A DNA stretch of 52,228 nucleotides from JBKECY01 sp047975025 (GTDB taxonomy: Bacteria > Bacillota > Clostridia > Lachnospirales > Lachnospiraceae), in the NCBI GenBank assembly GCA_047975025.1, contig JBKECY010000055.1, forward strand, positions 1-52,228, written 5' to 3'. Shown piece after piece: positions 35,925 through 43,442 of the stretch; position 1 is the stretch's first letter; the number at the start of each line of letters is the position of its first letter. The notes beneath the pieces were generated by a model. That model saw nothing but the letters and a program-made list of their open reading frames with translations. It was not told where the DNA came from and did not search any database. The position numbers were made by a program, and so were the translations under genes.

Positions 35925-37426
35925 GATAATCTACCTCCCCATGCTGCTTTCATAATACTTTCCTGATTAAAGTGTTCCGTTCCACGTTCGATTTCACCTG
36001 TGATTCTACCCTCTCTCATCACAATGACGCGATCGCTCATTGCAATAATTTCAGGCAGTTCTGACGAAATCATAATGACACATTTCCCTTGTTTTACAAG
36101 GTCATTCATAACATGATACACTTCAATTTTCGCCCCTACATCAATGCCTCGTGTAGGCTCATCAAAAATAAAAATTTCCGAATTGCTGTTCAGCCATTTG
36201 CCAATAACGACTTTTTGCTGATTCCCCCCTGATAGCTGGGCTACAACTTCATTCGTTCCCGGTGTCTTGATTTTTAACTGCGTGATAATCTTTTGACTGA
36301 CAGATTCAATTTTTTTGAAATCTACCAGCATCTTCTTTTTGAACTTCTTCATGCTTGCCATAATCAGATTGGTCTTGACACTTTGTGAGAGTACAAGCCC
36401 CTGCCCTTTTCTGTCCTCCGTAAGAAATGCCATTTTATTAGCGATTGCATCCGTAGGGCTCTTAATGCGTACTTCTACCCCATCTACAAAAATTTTACCG
36501 CTGTCCACCAGATCCGCACCGAAGACCGCACGCATGGTTTCCGTACGTCCGGCTCCAACCAGTCCGGCAAATCCCAGAATTTCACCGCGGTATGCCACAA
36601 AACTAACTCCTTTTACAACCCCTTCTTCTACCAGTTTTTCCACTCGGAGGCCTTCTGCACCTCTTTTGGCCGGTTCCTTTGGGAATAAATTAGAAAGCAT
36701 TCTGCCTACCATCGCTTCAATCAGTTTATCGTTATCCATTGCAGAAATATCCTCAGTCAGGATATGCTGCCCGTCCCGCATGACTGTTACCCTGTCACAT
36801 CGTTCAAAAAGCTCCTCCAGCTTGTGGGATACAAACAAGATTGAGATTCCCTGCTCTTTTAAGCGGCGTACCGTCTTCATCAGTTGCTTTACTTCGCCTT
36901 CTCCCAGACTTGAAGTCGGCTCATCCATAATGATTAGTTTTGCTTTGACTGCTACCGCCTTCGCAATTTCCACCATTGGCTGCTGTCCGATTCCCAGCTT
37001 TCCGCATTGTATATGTACATCCATATCTGCCCGCCCCAATGAATTGAGCGCCTCACGTGCCTCTTCATCCATTTTTTTGTAATCTAAAAATCCATTCTTT
37101 TTCTTTATGGAACGTCCAATAAATATGTTATCCGTAACAGACAGCAGAGGTACAATATTTAGTTCCTGGTATACACAGGCAATTCCCAGTCCTCTGGAAT
37201 CCACCGGATTGCGTATTGTCTGTTTTTTTCCATCGATATGAATTTCGCCTTCATCCGGTATATTCACACCTGTCAGTACTTTAATTAACGTAGACTTTCC
37301 CGCACCATTTTCGCCAATCAATCCATGAATTTCTCCGGCCTTTATTCCCAGCGACATGTTTTTTAACGCCACAACACCCGGAAATCGTTTTGTTATATGT
37401 TTCAGCTCAACAATGTATTGACTCAT
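35921..37426 (-). CDS. Rbs-type sugar/inositol ABC transporter ATPase (double domain)
   Basis: 501 residues holding two ABC domains, as in RbsA/MglA. The first has Walker A GENGAGKST at 38-46 and Walker B IMDEPTSSL. The second has the usual degenerate Walker A GLVGAGRTE and an intact LSGGNQQK signature with FDEPTRGID. It follows the binding-protein gene after an 81-base gap that holds a strong hairpin. Confidence 0.93.
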   Translation of the reverse strand: MSQYIVELKHITKRFPGVVALKNMSLGIKAGEIHGLIGENGAGKSTLIKVLTGVNIPDEGEIHIDGKKQTIRNPVDSRGLGIACVYQELNIVPLLSVTDNIFIGRSIKKKNGFLDYKKMDEEAREALNSLGRADMDVHIQCGKLGIGQQPMVEIAKAVAVKAKLIIMDEPTSSLGEGEVKQLMKTVRRLKEQGISILFVSHKLEELFERCDRVTVMRDGQHILTEDISAMDNDKLIEAMVGRMLSNLFPKEPAKRGAEGLRVEKLVEEGVVKGVSFVAYRGEILGFAGLVGAGRTETMRAVFGADLVDSGKIFVDGVEVRIKSPTDAIANKMAFLTEDRKGQGLVLSQSVKTNLIMASMKKFKKKMLVDFKKIESVSQKIITQLKIKTPGTNEVVAQLSGGNQQKVVIGKWLNSNSEIFIFDEPTRGIDVGAKIEVYHVMNDLVKQGKCVIMISSELPEIIAMSDRVIVMREGRITGEIERGTEHFNQESIMKAAWGGRLS

Positions 37427-37444
37427 ACGACCTTCCTTTCTTTA

Positions 37445-37480
37445 AAATGTGCGGAAAGTGATGAAACCTTCCGCACATTT
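37445..37480 (-). terminator. Strong hairpin between the binding-protein and ATPase genes
   Basis: A 14-base stem with one mismatch (arms 37445-37458 and 37467-37480) closes an 8-base loop. On the minus strand only three T follow, so it is a weak terminator or an RNA-stabilising structure. Such elements often keep the binding protein more abundant than the rest of the transporter. Confidence 0.65.
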
Positions 37481-37507
37481 GTCACATTTTATACAATACC
37501 GGGCTGC

Positions 37508-38518
37508 TTACTGCAGATATTCCGATGCATTGTCTTGTGTGATAAAAATCGTATCAACCGGGATTTCTGCTTCTACTGTTTCCCCTTGAATTGCATTATA
37601 TGCATTCATCACTGCGGTATATCCCATTAAAGCAGGCTGCTGCGCTATCGTAGCTGTCAAATCTCCCGAAGCCACCAGTTCGATTGCTGACTGGTTGCCA
37701 TCAAATCCAATAATCATGATGTCATCAGCCAGCCCCGCATCCTGGCACGCTGATAAGGCTCCAATAGCTGTGTCATCATTCATACACAGAACCGCATCAA
37801 TATCCTGATCAAAGCGTGTCAGAAGATCCTCCATCGCTGCTTTGGCCTGATCCGAAACATTTTTACCGGATGTTTTGGCAATTGCTGTGATTCCGTATTC
37901 TGCCAGACCTTCTTCATATCCTTGTGTCCTTGCATTGGAAGTACTTTCGCCCTCCTGCCCGTAAATAATTACAACTTTGGCATCTGCTCCCAGTGTTTCC
38001 CCCACATATTCTCCGCCTTTTTTGGCCGCGTCCACATTACTTGTACCTACGAAAGAAGTTTTACCTGCAAAATCTACATCCTGGTCAATAAATAAAACAG
38101 GCATTTTACCATCCACTTCTGCCAATGCTCCCGCCACCGCATCCACGTCACAAGGGGCTACAATTATTGCGTCGATGTCCTGACTTAACTGATCGCCAAT
38201 TTGTGTCACCTGCTGTGCGATTTCACTTTCTGCATCCGGACCGCTGACTGTCACTTCAATTCCCAATTCTTCAGCCGCCTGATCACACCCTTCTTTTACA
38301 CTTCCCCAGTATTCGCTGTTGAGTGTTTTTAAATTTACCGCAATACTAATATCCTCTGTGCTTGTTCCTGAATCCCCCGTCTCATCTTGTGCTGTCTCTG
38401 TCGTATCTTGTGTCGCATCAGTTGTTGTCGTGCTCTCGGTACTGCCCCCGCAGGCCACCAGAGTTGCTGTCATAACCACTGCAAGGAATAGTGCTACCAA
38501 TTTACTTCTCTTTTTCAT
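37508..38518 (-). CDS. Sugar/inositol ABC transporter substrate-binding lipoprotein
   Basis: 336 residues of the RbsB-like type 1 binding-protein family. The lipoprotein signal ends ATLVACGGS. A Ser/Thr/Glu-rich spacer precedes the ligand domain, which holds AIIVAPCDVDAVAGAL, DQDVDFAGKTSFVGTSN and NDDTAIGALSACQ. AGGAGG lies upstream of the ATG. It is the first gene of the minus-strand transporter operon. Confidence 0.92.
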   Translation of the reverse strand: MKKRSKLVALFLAVVMTATLVACGGSTESTTTTDATQDTTETAQDETGDSGTSTEDISIAVNLKTLNSEYWGSVKEGCDQAAEELGIEVTVSGPDAESEIAQQVTQIGDQLSQDIDAIIVAPCDVDAVAGALAEVDGKMPVLFIDQDVDFAGKTSFVGTSNVDAAKKGGEYVGETLGADAKVVIIYGQEGESTSNARTQGYEEGLAEYGITAIAKTSGKNVSDQAKAAMEDLLTRFDQDIDAVLCMNDDTAIGALSACQDAGLADDIMIIGFDGNQSAIELVASGDLTATIAQQPALMGYTAVMNAYNAIQGETVEAEIPVDTIFITQDNASEYLQ

Positions 38519-38551
38519 TACTTTGTTCCTCCTACTTCTTCTTTGGTTATT

Positions 38552-38563
38552 AATATTAATATT
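38552..38563. promoter_or_regulatory. Palindromic operator candidate O1
   Basis: The perfect 12-base palindrome AATATTAATATT lies just after the start site predicted for the binding-protein promoter, at about +4 to +15. The same core recurs at O2 and O3. Confidence 0.55.
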
Positions 38564-38573
38564 CTACTTTTTC

Positions 38574-38602
38574 ATCCTATTACAATTGTATAATAACGTC
38601 AA
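38574..38602 (-). promoter_or_regulatory. Promoter of the sugar/inositol transporter operon
   Basis: TTGACG, a 17-base spacer and TAGGAT on the minus strand, 56 bases upstream of the binding-protein ATG. It is bracketed by palindromes O1 and O2. Confidence 0.55.
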
Positions 38603-38612
38603 TTTATTTTAT

Positions 38613-38622
38613 ATATTAATAT
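38613..38622. promoter_or_regulatory. Palindromic operator candidate O2
   Basis: The palindromic core ATATTAATAT lies 10 bases upstream of the -35 box of the transporter promoter. Its centre is 60 bases from O1 and 100 from O3, allowing DNA looping. Confidence 0.5.
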
Positions 38623-38688
38623 TATTTTCGTGTTTTTGACTGTTTTTTTCATGTTTTTTCTATCAATTTGCGATTTTTGAACTTCGGA

Positions 38689-38716
38689 TTGACTTTTTTC
38701 TTATTTTTGATAATAT
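38689..38716 (+). promoter_or_regulatory. Promoter of the oxidoreductase gene
   Basis: TTGACT, a 16-base spacer and TAATAT on the plus strand. The -10 box lies inside palindrome O3, so a repressor bound there would block transcription. Confidence 0.55.
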
Positions 38717-38724
38717 TAATATTA
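38711..38724. promoter_or_regulatory. Palindromic operator candidate O3
   Basis: The perfect 14-base palindrome TAATATTAATATTA overlaps the -10 box of the plus-strand promoter, 40 bases before the oxidoreductase ATG. It is the longest of the three copies. Confidence 0.55.
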
Positions 38725-38764
38725 TTACAATTACCATTAATATTCATTTTAAGGAGGATACACT

Positions 38765-39766
38765 ATGTCTCAAACACTAAACATTGGCGTAATAGGCCTG
38801 GGCCGTCTCGGCTATCACCATGCCATGAACGTCACCAGGAGTATGAATGCTACACTTTACGCAGTTTCAGATCCGGTCCCCGAAGCACTGCAAAGAGCGG
38901 TTGAGGCTCTGGGCACCAAGGGATATTCCGATTACAAGGAGCTGATTGCAGATCCGGATGTGGATACCATCGTTGTCGCCACACCCACACAGACCCATTA
39001 TGAGATTCTTATAGAGATACTCGACGCAGGCAAACCCATCTTCTGCGAAAAGCCGATCACCTATACATTAGACGAGGCCGAGCGAATCGTAGCTGCAGTA
39101 GAGCGAAACAACGGTTTTATTCAGGTCGGCTTCATGAGACGTTTTGATCCCGGTCACGCCGCTGCCAAAAAGATGATTGCAGAGGGCGCGTGCGGTAAAC
39201 CGATCTATATCCATGACTGCCAAAGAGATCCCAACGGACCGCCGCCCGCCTATGTGCCGCAAAGCGGAGGGATTTTTGTAGATATGGGAATTCATGATCT
39301 GGATGTGGCGCGTTGGCTGATGGGAAGCGAGATTGTAGAAATCTACGCGCAGGGTGCCGTCTTAAAACACAAGTTTCTAAATGAACTTAATGACGTAGAC
39401 GATGGGCAAATGCTTTTGAAGTTCGAGAATGGCGCCTTAGGCATGATTGAAGTAAGCCGGAATGCCAATGATGTATATGATGTTCGCACAGAAGTGATTG
39501 GATTAGAAAAAAGCGTCTTCGTAGGCCAGGAGCAGTTAACACCTTATAAAGTCATCGGCGGTCAGGAAATCACCTACGATATGGCGAACTGGTGTCTGGG
39601 GCGCTTCAAGGACAGTTATGAGCTGGAGATGCAGGCTTTTATCGATGCCGTTCTGGGCAAACAGCCCTCGCAGGTTACAGCGTATGACGGGCTTATCGGT
39701 CTGAAACTGGCTTTAGCCGCCACCGAATCCCATCGTATGCAAAAACCCGTTCATCTCAGCTATTGA
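38765..39766 (+). CDS. Gfo/Idh/MocA-family oxidoreductase, inositol 2-dehydrogenase-like
   Basis: NAD(P)-dependent sugar or polyol dehydrogenase of 333 residues. The Rossmann motif GLGRLG lies at 11-16 and the catalytic EKP at 95-97. GFMRRFDPG at 122-130 is typical of inositol 2-dehydrogenase (IolG). Asp173 and His177 in DMGIHDLD match the catalytic pair. AAGGAGG precedes the ATG. It is divergent from the transporter operon and shares its control region, so uptake and oxidation of inositol or a relative is likely. Other Iol genes are not in the window. Confidence 0.88.
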   Translation: MSQTLNIGVIGLGRLGYHHAMNVTRSMNATLYAVSDPVPEALQRAVEALGTKGYSDYKELIADPDVDTIVVATPTQTHYEILIEILDAGKPIFCEKPITYTLDEAERIVAAVERNNGFIQVGFMRRFDPGHAAAKKMIAEGACGKPIYIHDCQRDPNGPPPAYVPQSGGIFVDMGIHDLDVARWLMGSEIVEIYAQGAVLKHKFLNELNDVDDGQMLLKFENGALGMIEVSRNANDVYDVRTEVIGLEKSVFVGQEQLTPYKVIGGQEITYDMANWCLGRFKDSYELEMQAFIDAVLGKQPSQVTAYDGLIGLKLALAATESHRMQKPVHLSY

Positions 39767-39833
39767 CCGTAAGGTTTTTCCTATAAATGCAGTCTAATAC
39801 TAAGAAAATGGGCTTTTAATATGAATACTACTA

Positions 39834-39842
39834 TGCTATAAT
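39834..39842 (+). promoter_or_regulatory. Extended -10 promoter for the PAP2-family gene
   Basis: TGCTATAAT is an extended -10 element 47 bases upstream of the GTG start. The -35 region is weak. Confidence 0.5.
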
Positions 39843-39888
39843 CAAATTATATATGGCATTGTAATTTTATATAAAAGTAGGTGAAAAT

Positions 39889-40551
39889 GTGAACTTCCTG
39901 AAAAAGTACAGGCATGGGTTTGTAATTTTGTTTTTTTCTCTTGCATACCTCGTTGTATTCCATTTTTTGGAAACCCGGGAGATTACGACACTTCATATCA
40001 TCCATACAAGGCTTGATGATATGATTCCGTTCAATGAGTATTTCATTATCCCGTATCTGGTCTGGTTTCCTTATCAGGTCATAAGCTTTTTGTACTTCAT
40101 TTTCATTAATAAGGATAAACAGGAGTACTATCAGCTGACTAAGAACATTTGCATGGGTATGACCATTTTCCTGGTCATTTCATTCCTGTTCCCGAACGGG
40201 CTTCAGTTACGCCCTGCTGTTTTTGCACGCGATACCATTTTCACGCAGATGGTCGCATGGCTGTATGCAACGGACACTCCAACAAATGTACTGCCCAGTA
40301 TTCACGTATTTAACTCTCTGGTGATTCATTTCGCCCTGGCACGTTCCGCACTTATGAAGAAGCATCCCGGACTGGTATTTGGTTCACTCGTCCTGACCAT
40401 CTCCATTGTGCTTTCAACGATTTTCTTAAAACAGCATTCCGTCATTGATGTGATTGCAGGTATGGCCATGGCTATGGCCGGATATATCGTATTTTATAAA
40501 GTTCCAGAGACCAGACAGACGGCTTCCGTATCGCCCTCACATCTTGAATAA
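39889..40551 (+). CDS. PAP2-superfamily membrane phosphatase-like protein
   Basis: 220 residues with five to six hydrophobic helices. The PAP2 motifs are seen in part: PSIHVFNS near residue 145 and the KQHSVIDVIAG motif near residue 185. The first motif (KxxxxxxRP) is not clear, so catalytic activity is uncertain. It may act on lipid phosphates or undecaprenyl diphosphate, or be an inositol-phosphoceramide-synthase-like transferase. The start is GTG 39889, preceded by AGGTGA. It stands alone on the plus strand. Confidence 0.75.
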   Translation: MNFLKKYRHGFVILFFSLAYLVVFHFLETREITTLHIIHTRLDDMIPFNEYFIIPYLVWFPYQVISFLYFIFINKDKQEYYQLTKNICMGMTIFLVISFLFPNGLQLRPAVFARDTIFTQMVAWLYATDTPTNVLPSIHVFNSLVIHFALARSALMKKHPGLVFGSLVLTISIVLSTIFLKQHSVIDVIAGMAMAMAGYIVFYKVPETRQTASVSPSHLE

Positions 40552-40563
40552 TTCTGCATATGA

Positions 40564-40596
40564 CAAGAACCGCCTGTCAGGCGGTTCTTGTTTTTT
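40564..40596. terminator. Strong bidirectional terminator
   Basis: A 13-pair perfect stem (CAAGAACCGCCTG with CAGGCGGTTCTTG, sharing a one-base loop) is followed by six T on the plus strand. It ends the PAP2-like gene and faces the convergent glycosyltransferase. Confidence 0.9.
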
Positions 40597-40604
40597 CATA
40601 TTCA

Positions 40605-41621
40605 TTAATTAAATCCGTAAAATCTTCTGGAAATAGCATACATCGTAAGAGACAAACGCTGACCGCCTTTGCCGGGAAGATTGACAATTCCTCCCAGAAA
40701 TCCATGGCGCAGTCTAAAGAACAGCCCCCTGTCCGCAGCCTTGATATAATTCCACAGCTCTTTCTTCTTCTCCAGATTCTCTGCCGTACCACTGCGAATC
40801 AGCATAATGGAGGATACTGTTGTAATAATATCCAGATAGCTGATCATATACTTTCTTAACGCTTTTTGTTTAAAAACATTCTTTTTATAGATATCGACCA
40901 TCATCCGATTCACTGTAAGCTGTTGGTCAATCCTTTTAATCATTACATTTTCGTTGACTGACTGATCGTCACGTCCGATAAAATATCTGTAAAAATTCAC
41001 ATCCAGATAATAGATTGTATTTACAAACGGAAGCGGCTCATACACAAATAAATTATCAACATAGAAGGTATGCTTCGGCAGTTCCAGCTGGCATTCTCGC
41101 AGCAGATTTGTACGATAGATTACCGAATGCATTAATATGTATTTTCCTGTCGGCAGATGACGAATCTCATCCCATGAAAAAATCTCATCACGCGGCAGAT
41201 AATGCTTATAATTCATCACTTTCTTTCGTTCTGCGCCTTCTTTTTCATAGACAAAATTTGAAATCAGCATATCAAGCGTATCCGGTCCGGCCAGCAAATC
41301 CTCCAGTGTTTCCAGAATTTTCTGATAAGCCTCTGCATTGACCCAGTCATCACTGTCGACCACTTTAAAATACAATCCCGAAGCATTACGCAGTCCTGTA
41401 TTTACCGCTTCGCCATGCCCCCCGTTTTCCTGGTGTATCGCCTTTACGATGGTAGGATATTTTTCAGCATATTCATCCGCAATCTGAGCCGTAGCATCTG
41501 AAGATCCATCATTAACAACTAGAATTTCAACATTTTCCCCGCCTACAAGAAGTGAGTCCACACACTTTCTCATATACGCTTCGGAATTATAGCAGGGAAC
41601 TGCTATACTTAATACTTTCAT
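40605..41621 (-). CDS. Family 2 glycosyltransferase
   Basis: 338 residues with a GT-A fold: SIAVPCYNSEAYMRKCVDSLL at the N-terminus, VVNDGSSDATAQIA near residue 36, and the metal-binding DSDDW near residue 90. No clear membrane segment is seen. The donor and acceptor sugars cannot be told. Its ATG overlaps the mutY stop by 4 bases, so the two are co-transcribed although unrelated in function. Confidence 0.9.
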   Translation of the reverse strand: MKVLSIAVPCYNSEAYMRKCVDSLLVGGENVEILVVNDGSSDATAQIADEYAEKYPTIVKAIHQENGGHGEAVNTGLRNASGLYFKVVDSDDWVNAEAYQKILETLEDLLAGPDTLDMLISNFVYEKEGAERKKVMNYKHYLPRDEIFSWDEIRHLPTGKYILMHSVIYRTNLLRECQLELPKHTFYVDNLFVYEPLPFVNTIYYLDVNFYRYFIGRDDQSVNENVMIKRIDQQLTVNRMMVDIYKKNVFKQKALRKYMISYLDIITTVSSIMLIRSGTAENLEKKKELWNYIKAADRGLFFRLRHGFLGGIVNLPGKGGQRLSLTMYAISRRFYGFN

Positions 41622-42682
41622 ACGATTAAACTCTCCCTTATTTGTGATAAGTAGCCTTCAAAAGCCGAGGGGATTGGGTATTCTGTCAGAAGCTCCCTTC
41701 TGTCCAAAAAGAGCAGATTTGCATGCGTCCTCTCCCTCAAAGCTTCAATTCGCACCTTATACCCTATCATACGCCATTCTACATGAGAAAACAAGTGTCT
41801 CTTTGCCGCCAGCTGCTGAATATGCAGAGGAAAAAGCCCTATTTCTTTTACGTATTCGAGCACCTCTTCCGGTTCATAGCTCCCGCTTAGATTCGGCAGT
41901 TCATACAGGCCAGCAAGCAGCCCCTGGTCCGCTCTTTTAGATATCGCAATTCCAGTACCGTCATCCAGTAAAAGTACGGTCCGCTCTTCAATTTTTCTTT
42001 TGACCTTTTTGATACGCACAGGAAGTTCTTCCACCGTCTTGTGTTCTCTGGCAAGGCAACAGGAGGCAAGCGGACAGGCATCGCATTTTGCCGCCTTTTG
42101 CGGCAGGCAGACAAGCGCGCCCAATTCCATCATGGCCTGATTAAAATCTCCGGCCTGCTGTGCAGCTTCGGATGAAATAATTTCCTGCAATGTCTGTTCT
42201 GCAGCACGTTTCGTCTTGTCAAGCAATATGTCCTCTCTTGCATTTTGCAATCGGGAAAGCACACGCAATACATTGCCGTCCACAGCGGGAACCGGTTGCT
42301 GGTACGCAATAGAGGCTATGGCTCCGGCCGTATAACTGCCAATGCCCGGCAGCAGCAATAACGTCTGAACATCGTGCGGCAGCTCTCCTCCGTATTCGGC
42401 GCAGACAACCGCTGCGGCCTTTTGCATGTTGCGCACCCGATTGTAATATCCCAGTCCTTCCCATAGCTTCAGCAGCTGTGTTTCCTCACAGTCTCTAAGT
42501 GCTTCCACCGTTGGGAGCTTTTCAATAAAACGTTCAAAATATGGTTTTACCGCTTCTACGCGAGTCTGCTGCAGCATAATTTCTGATACCCACGTATAAT
42601 ACGCATTATGGCGATCCCGCCATGGCAGTATGCGTTTGTTCATCTGGTACCACTGCAGAAGCGGCTGGACGATTTTTTTCAT
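41618..42682 (-). CDS. mutY: A/G-specific adenine glycosylase MutY
   Basis: Removes adenine mispaired with 8-oxoguanine. It has 354 residues. The catalytic Glu lies in SEIMLQQTRVEAV near residue 34, the helix-hairpin-helix is LLLPGIGSYTAGAIA, and the catalytic Asp lies in AVDGNVLRVLSRL. Cysteines for the [4Fe-4S] cluster are seen in CLPQKAAKCDACPLASCC; the first spacing is seven residues rather than the usual six. The C-terminal NUDIX-like domain is present. AGGGAG precedes the ATG. Confidence 0.95.
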   Translation of the reverse strand: MKKIVQPLLQWYQMNKRILPWRDRHNAYYTWVSEIMLQQTRVEAVKPYFERFIEKLPTVEALRDCEETQLLKLWEGLGYYNRVRNMQKAAAVVCAEYGGELPHDVQTLLLLPGIGSYTAGAIASIAYQQPVPAVDGNVLRVLSRLQNAREDILLDKTKRAAEQTLQEIISSEAAQQAGDFNQAMMELGALVCLPQKAAKCDACPLASCCLAREHKTVEELPVRIKKVKRKIEERTVLLLDDGTGIAISKRADQGLLAGLYELPNLSGSYEPEEVLEYVKEIGLFPLHIQQLAAKRHLFSHVEWRMIGYKVRIEALRERTHANLLFLDRRELLTEYPIPSAFEGYLSQIRESLIV

Positions 42683-42713
42683 AGGTCATTCTCCCTAAAT
42701 TCAATCAAGCAGG

Positions 42714-42742
42714 TTGCTTTTTGTCGCTCCTTTCGATAAAAT
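42714..42742 (+). promoter_or_regulatory. Promoter of the HAD hydrolase gene
   Basis: TTGCTT, a 17-base spacer and TAAAAT on the plus strand. The start site would fall near 42749, just before an AAAGGAG Shine-Dalgarno sequence. An 8-base inverted repeat (42727-42734 with 42749-42756) flanks the -10 box. Confidence 0.5.
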
Positions 42743-42759
42743 GCTTTTGAAAGGAGTGT

Positions 42760-42780
42760 ATGAGTATTCATCATACATAG
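42760..42780 (+). CDS. Possible leader mini-ORF (six codons) before the HAD gene
   Basis: ATG with an ideal AAAGGAG site starts a frame reading MSIHHT and a TAG stop. The stop is 8 bases before the HAD-gene ATG, which lacks a ribosome-binding site of its own. Reinitiation after this mini-ORF is a plausible way to translate the HAD gene. It could also be chance. Confidence 0.4.
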   Translation: MSIHHT

Positions 42781-42788
42781 AAATACAT

Positions 42789-43412
42789 ATGGACAGTATT
42801 ATTTTCGATTTAGACGGAACTCTCTGGGATTCCACATCGGTCGTTGCCGATTCTTGGAACCGCGTACTTGCAACACGAAACGGCAACCTGCCGGTGATTA
42901 CTGCCGACATGTTAAAACAAGTCTTCGGACGTCCGCTTCCCGAAATCGGCCGGATACTTTTCCCGGCACTCGACGAGGCAGACTGTCTGGAGCTTGTAGA
43001 TGCCTGCTGCAAGAGTGAGCACGACTATTTGCTGCAATATCCGGTAGCCCCCTACGAAAACACAGAACATACTTTACAGGTATTGGCTCAAACATACCGG
43101 CTCTTCATTGTCAGTAACTGCGAGCAGGGCTATATTGAGGTATTTCTGCAAACCACAGGACTGGGACAATACTTCAGCGGACATTTATGCGCCGGTGATA
43201 CCCAACAAGACAAGGGTACCAATATACAGCTTCTCATGAAAACTCATACCATCAAGTCAGCAGTCTATGTAGGCGATACGCTCGGAGACCAGACCGCTTC
43301 AAAAAAAGCAGGGACTCCTTTTGTGCACGCCTCCTATGGATTTGCGACAGTAGAAGCCCCTGATTATTCTATCCGGACCATTTCAGATCTGATTGCTCTT
43401 TTTAACGAATAA
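42789..43412 (+). CDS. HAD-superfamily hydrolase (phosphoglycolate phosphatase-like)
   Basis: 207 residues from ATG 42789 (MDSIIFDLDGT), chosen because the protein family starts here; longer in-frame starts have no support. The nucleophile motif DLDGT is at 7-11 (Asp7, acid/base Asp9), motif II is VSNCEQGY, and motif IV is YVGDTLGD. An alpha-helical cap lies between. It belongs to subfamily IA; the substrate is unknown. Confidence 0.85.
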   Translation: MDSIIFDLDGTLWDSTSVVADSWNRVLATRNGNLPVITADMLKQVFGRPLPEIGRILFPALDEADCLELVDACCKSEHDYLLQYPVAPYENTEHTLQVLAQTYRLFIVSNCEQGYIEVFLQTTGLGQYFSGHLCAGDTQQDKGTNIQLLMKTHTIKSAVYVGDTLGDQTASKKAGTPFVHASYGFATVEAPDYSIRTISDLIALFNE

Positions 43413-43442
43413 GTTATACACTGCGAATCTGTGCAGCTGTTT

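Noticed and set aside
38519..38764. CRISPR-like array from the repeated AT-rich motif
   Set aside because: The copies are short and irregularly spaced, with no spacers and no cas genes in the window.
43413..43442. Terminator between the HAD and L,D-transpeptidase genes
   Set aside because: Only a four-pair stem with a T-run is seen; too weak to call.
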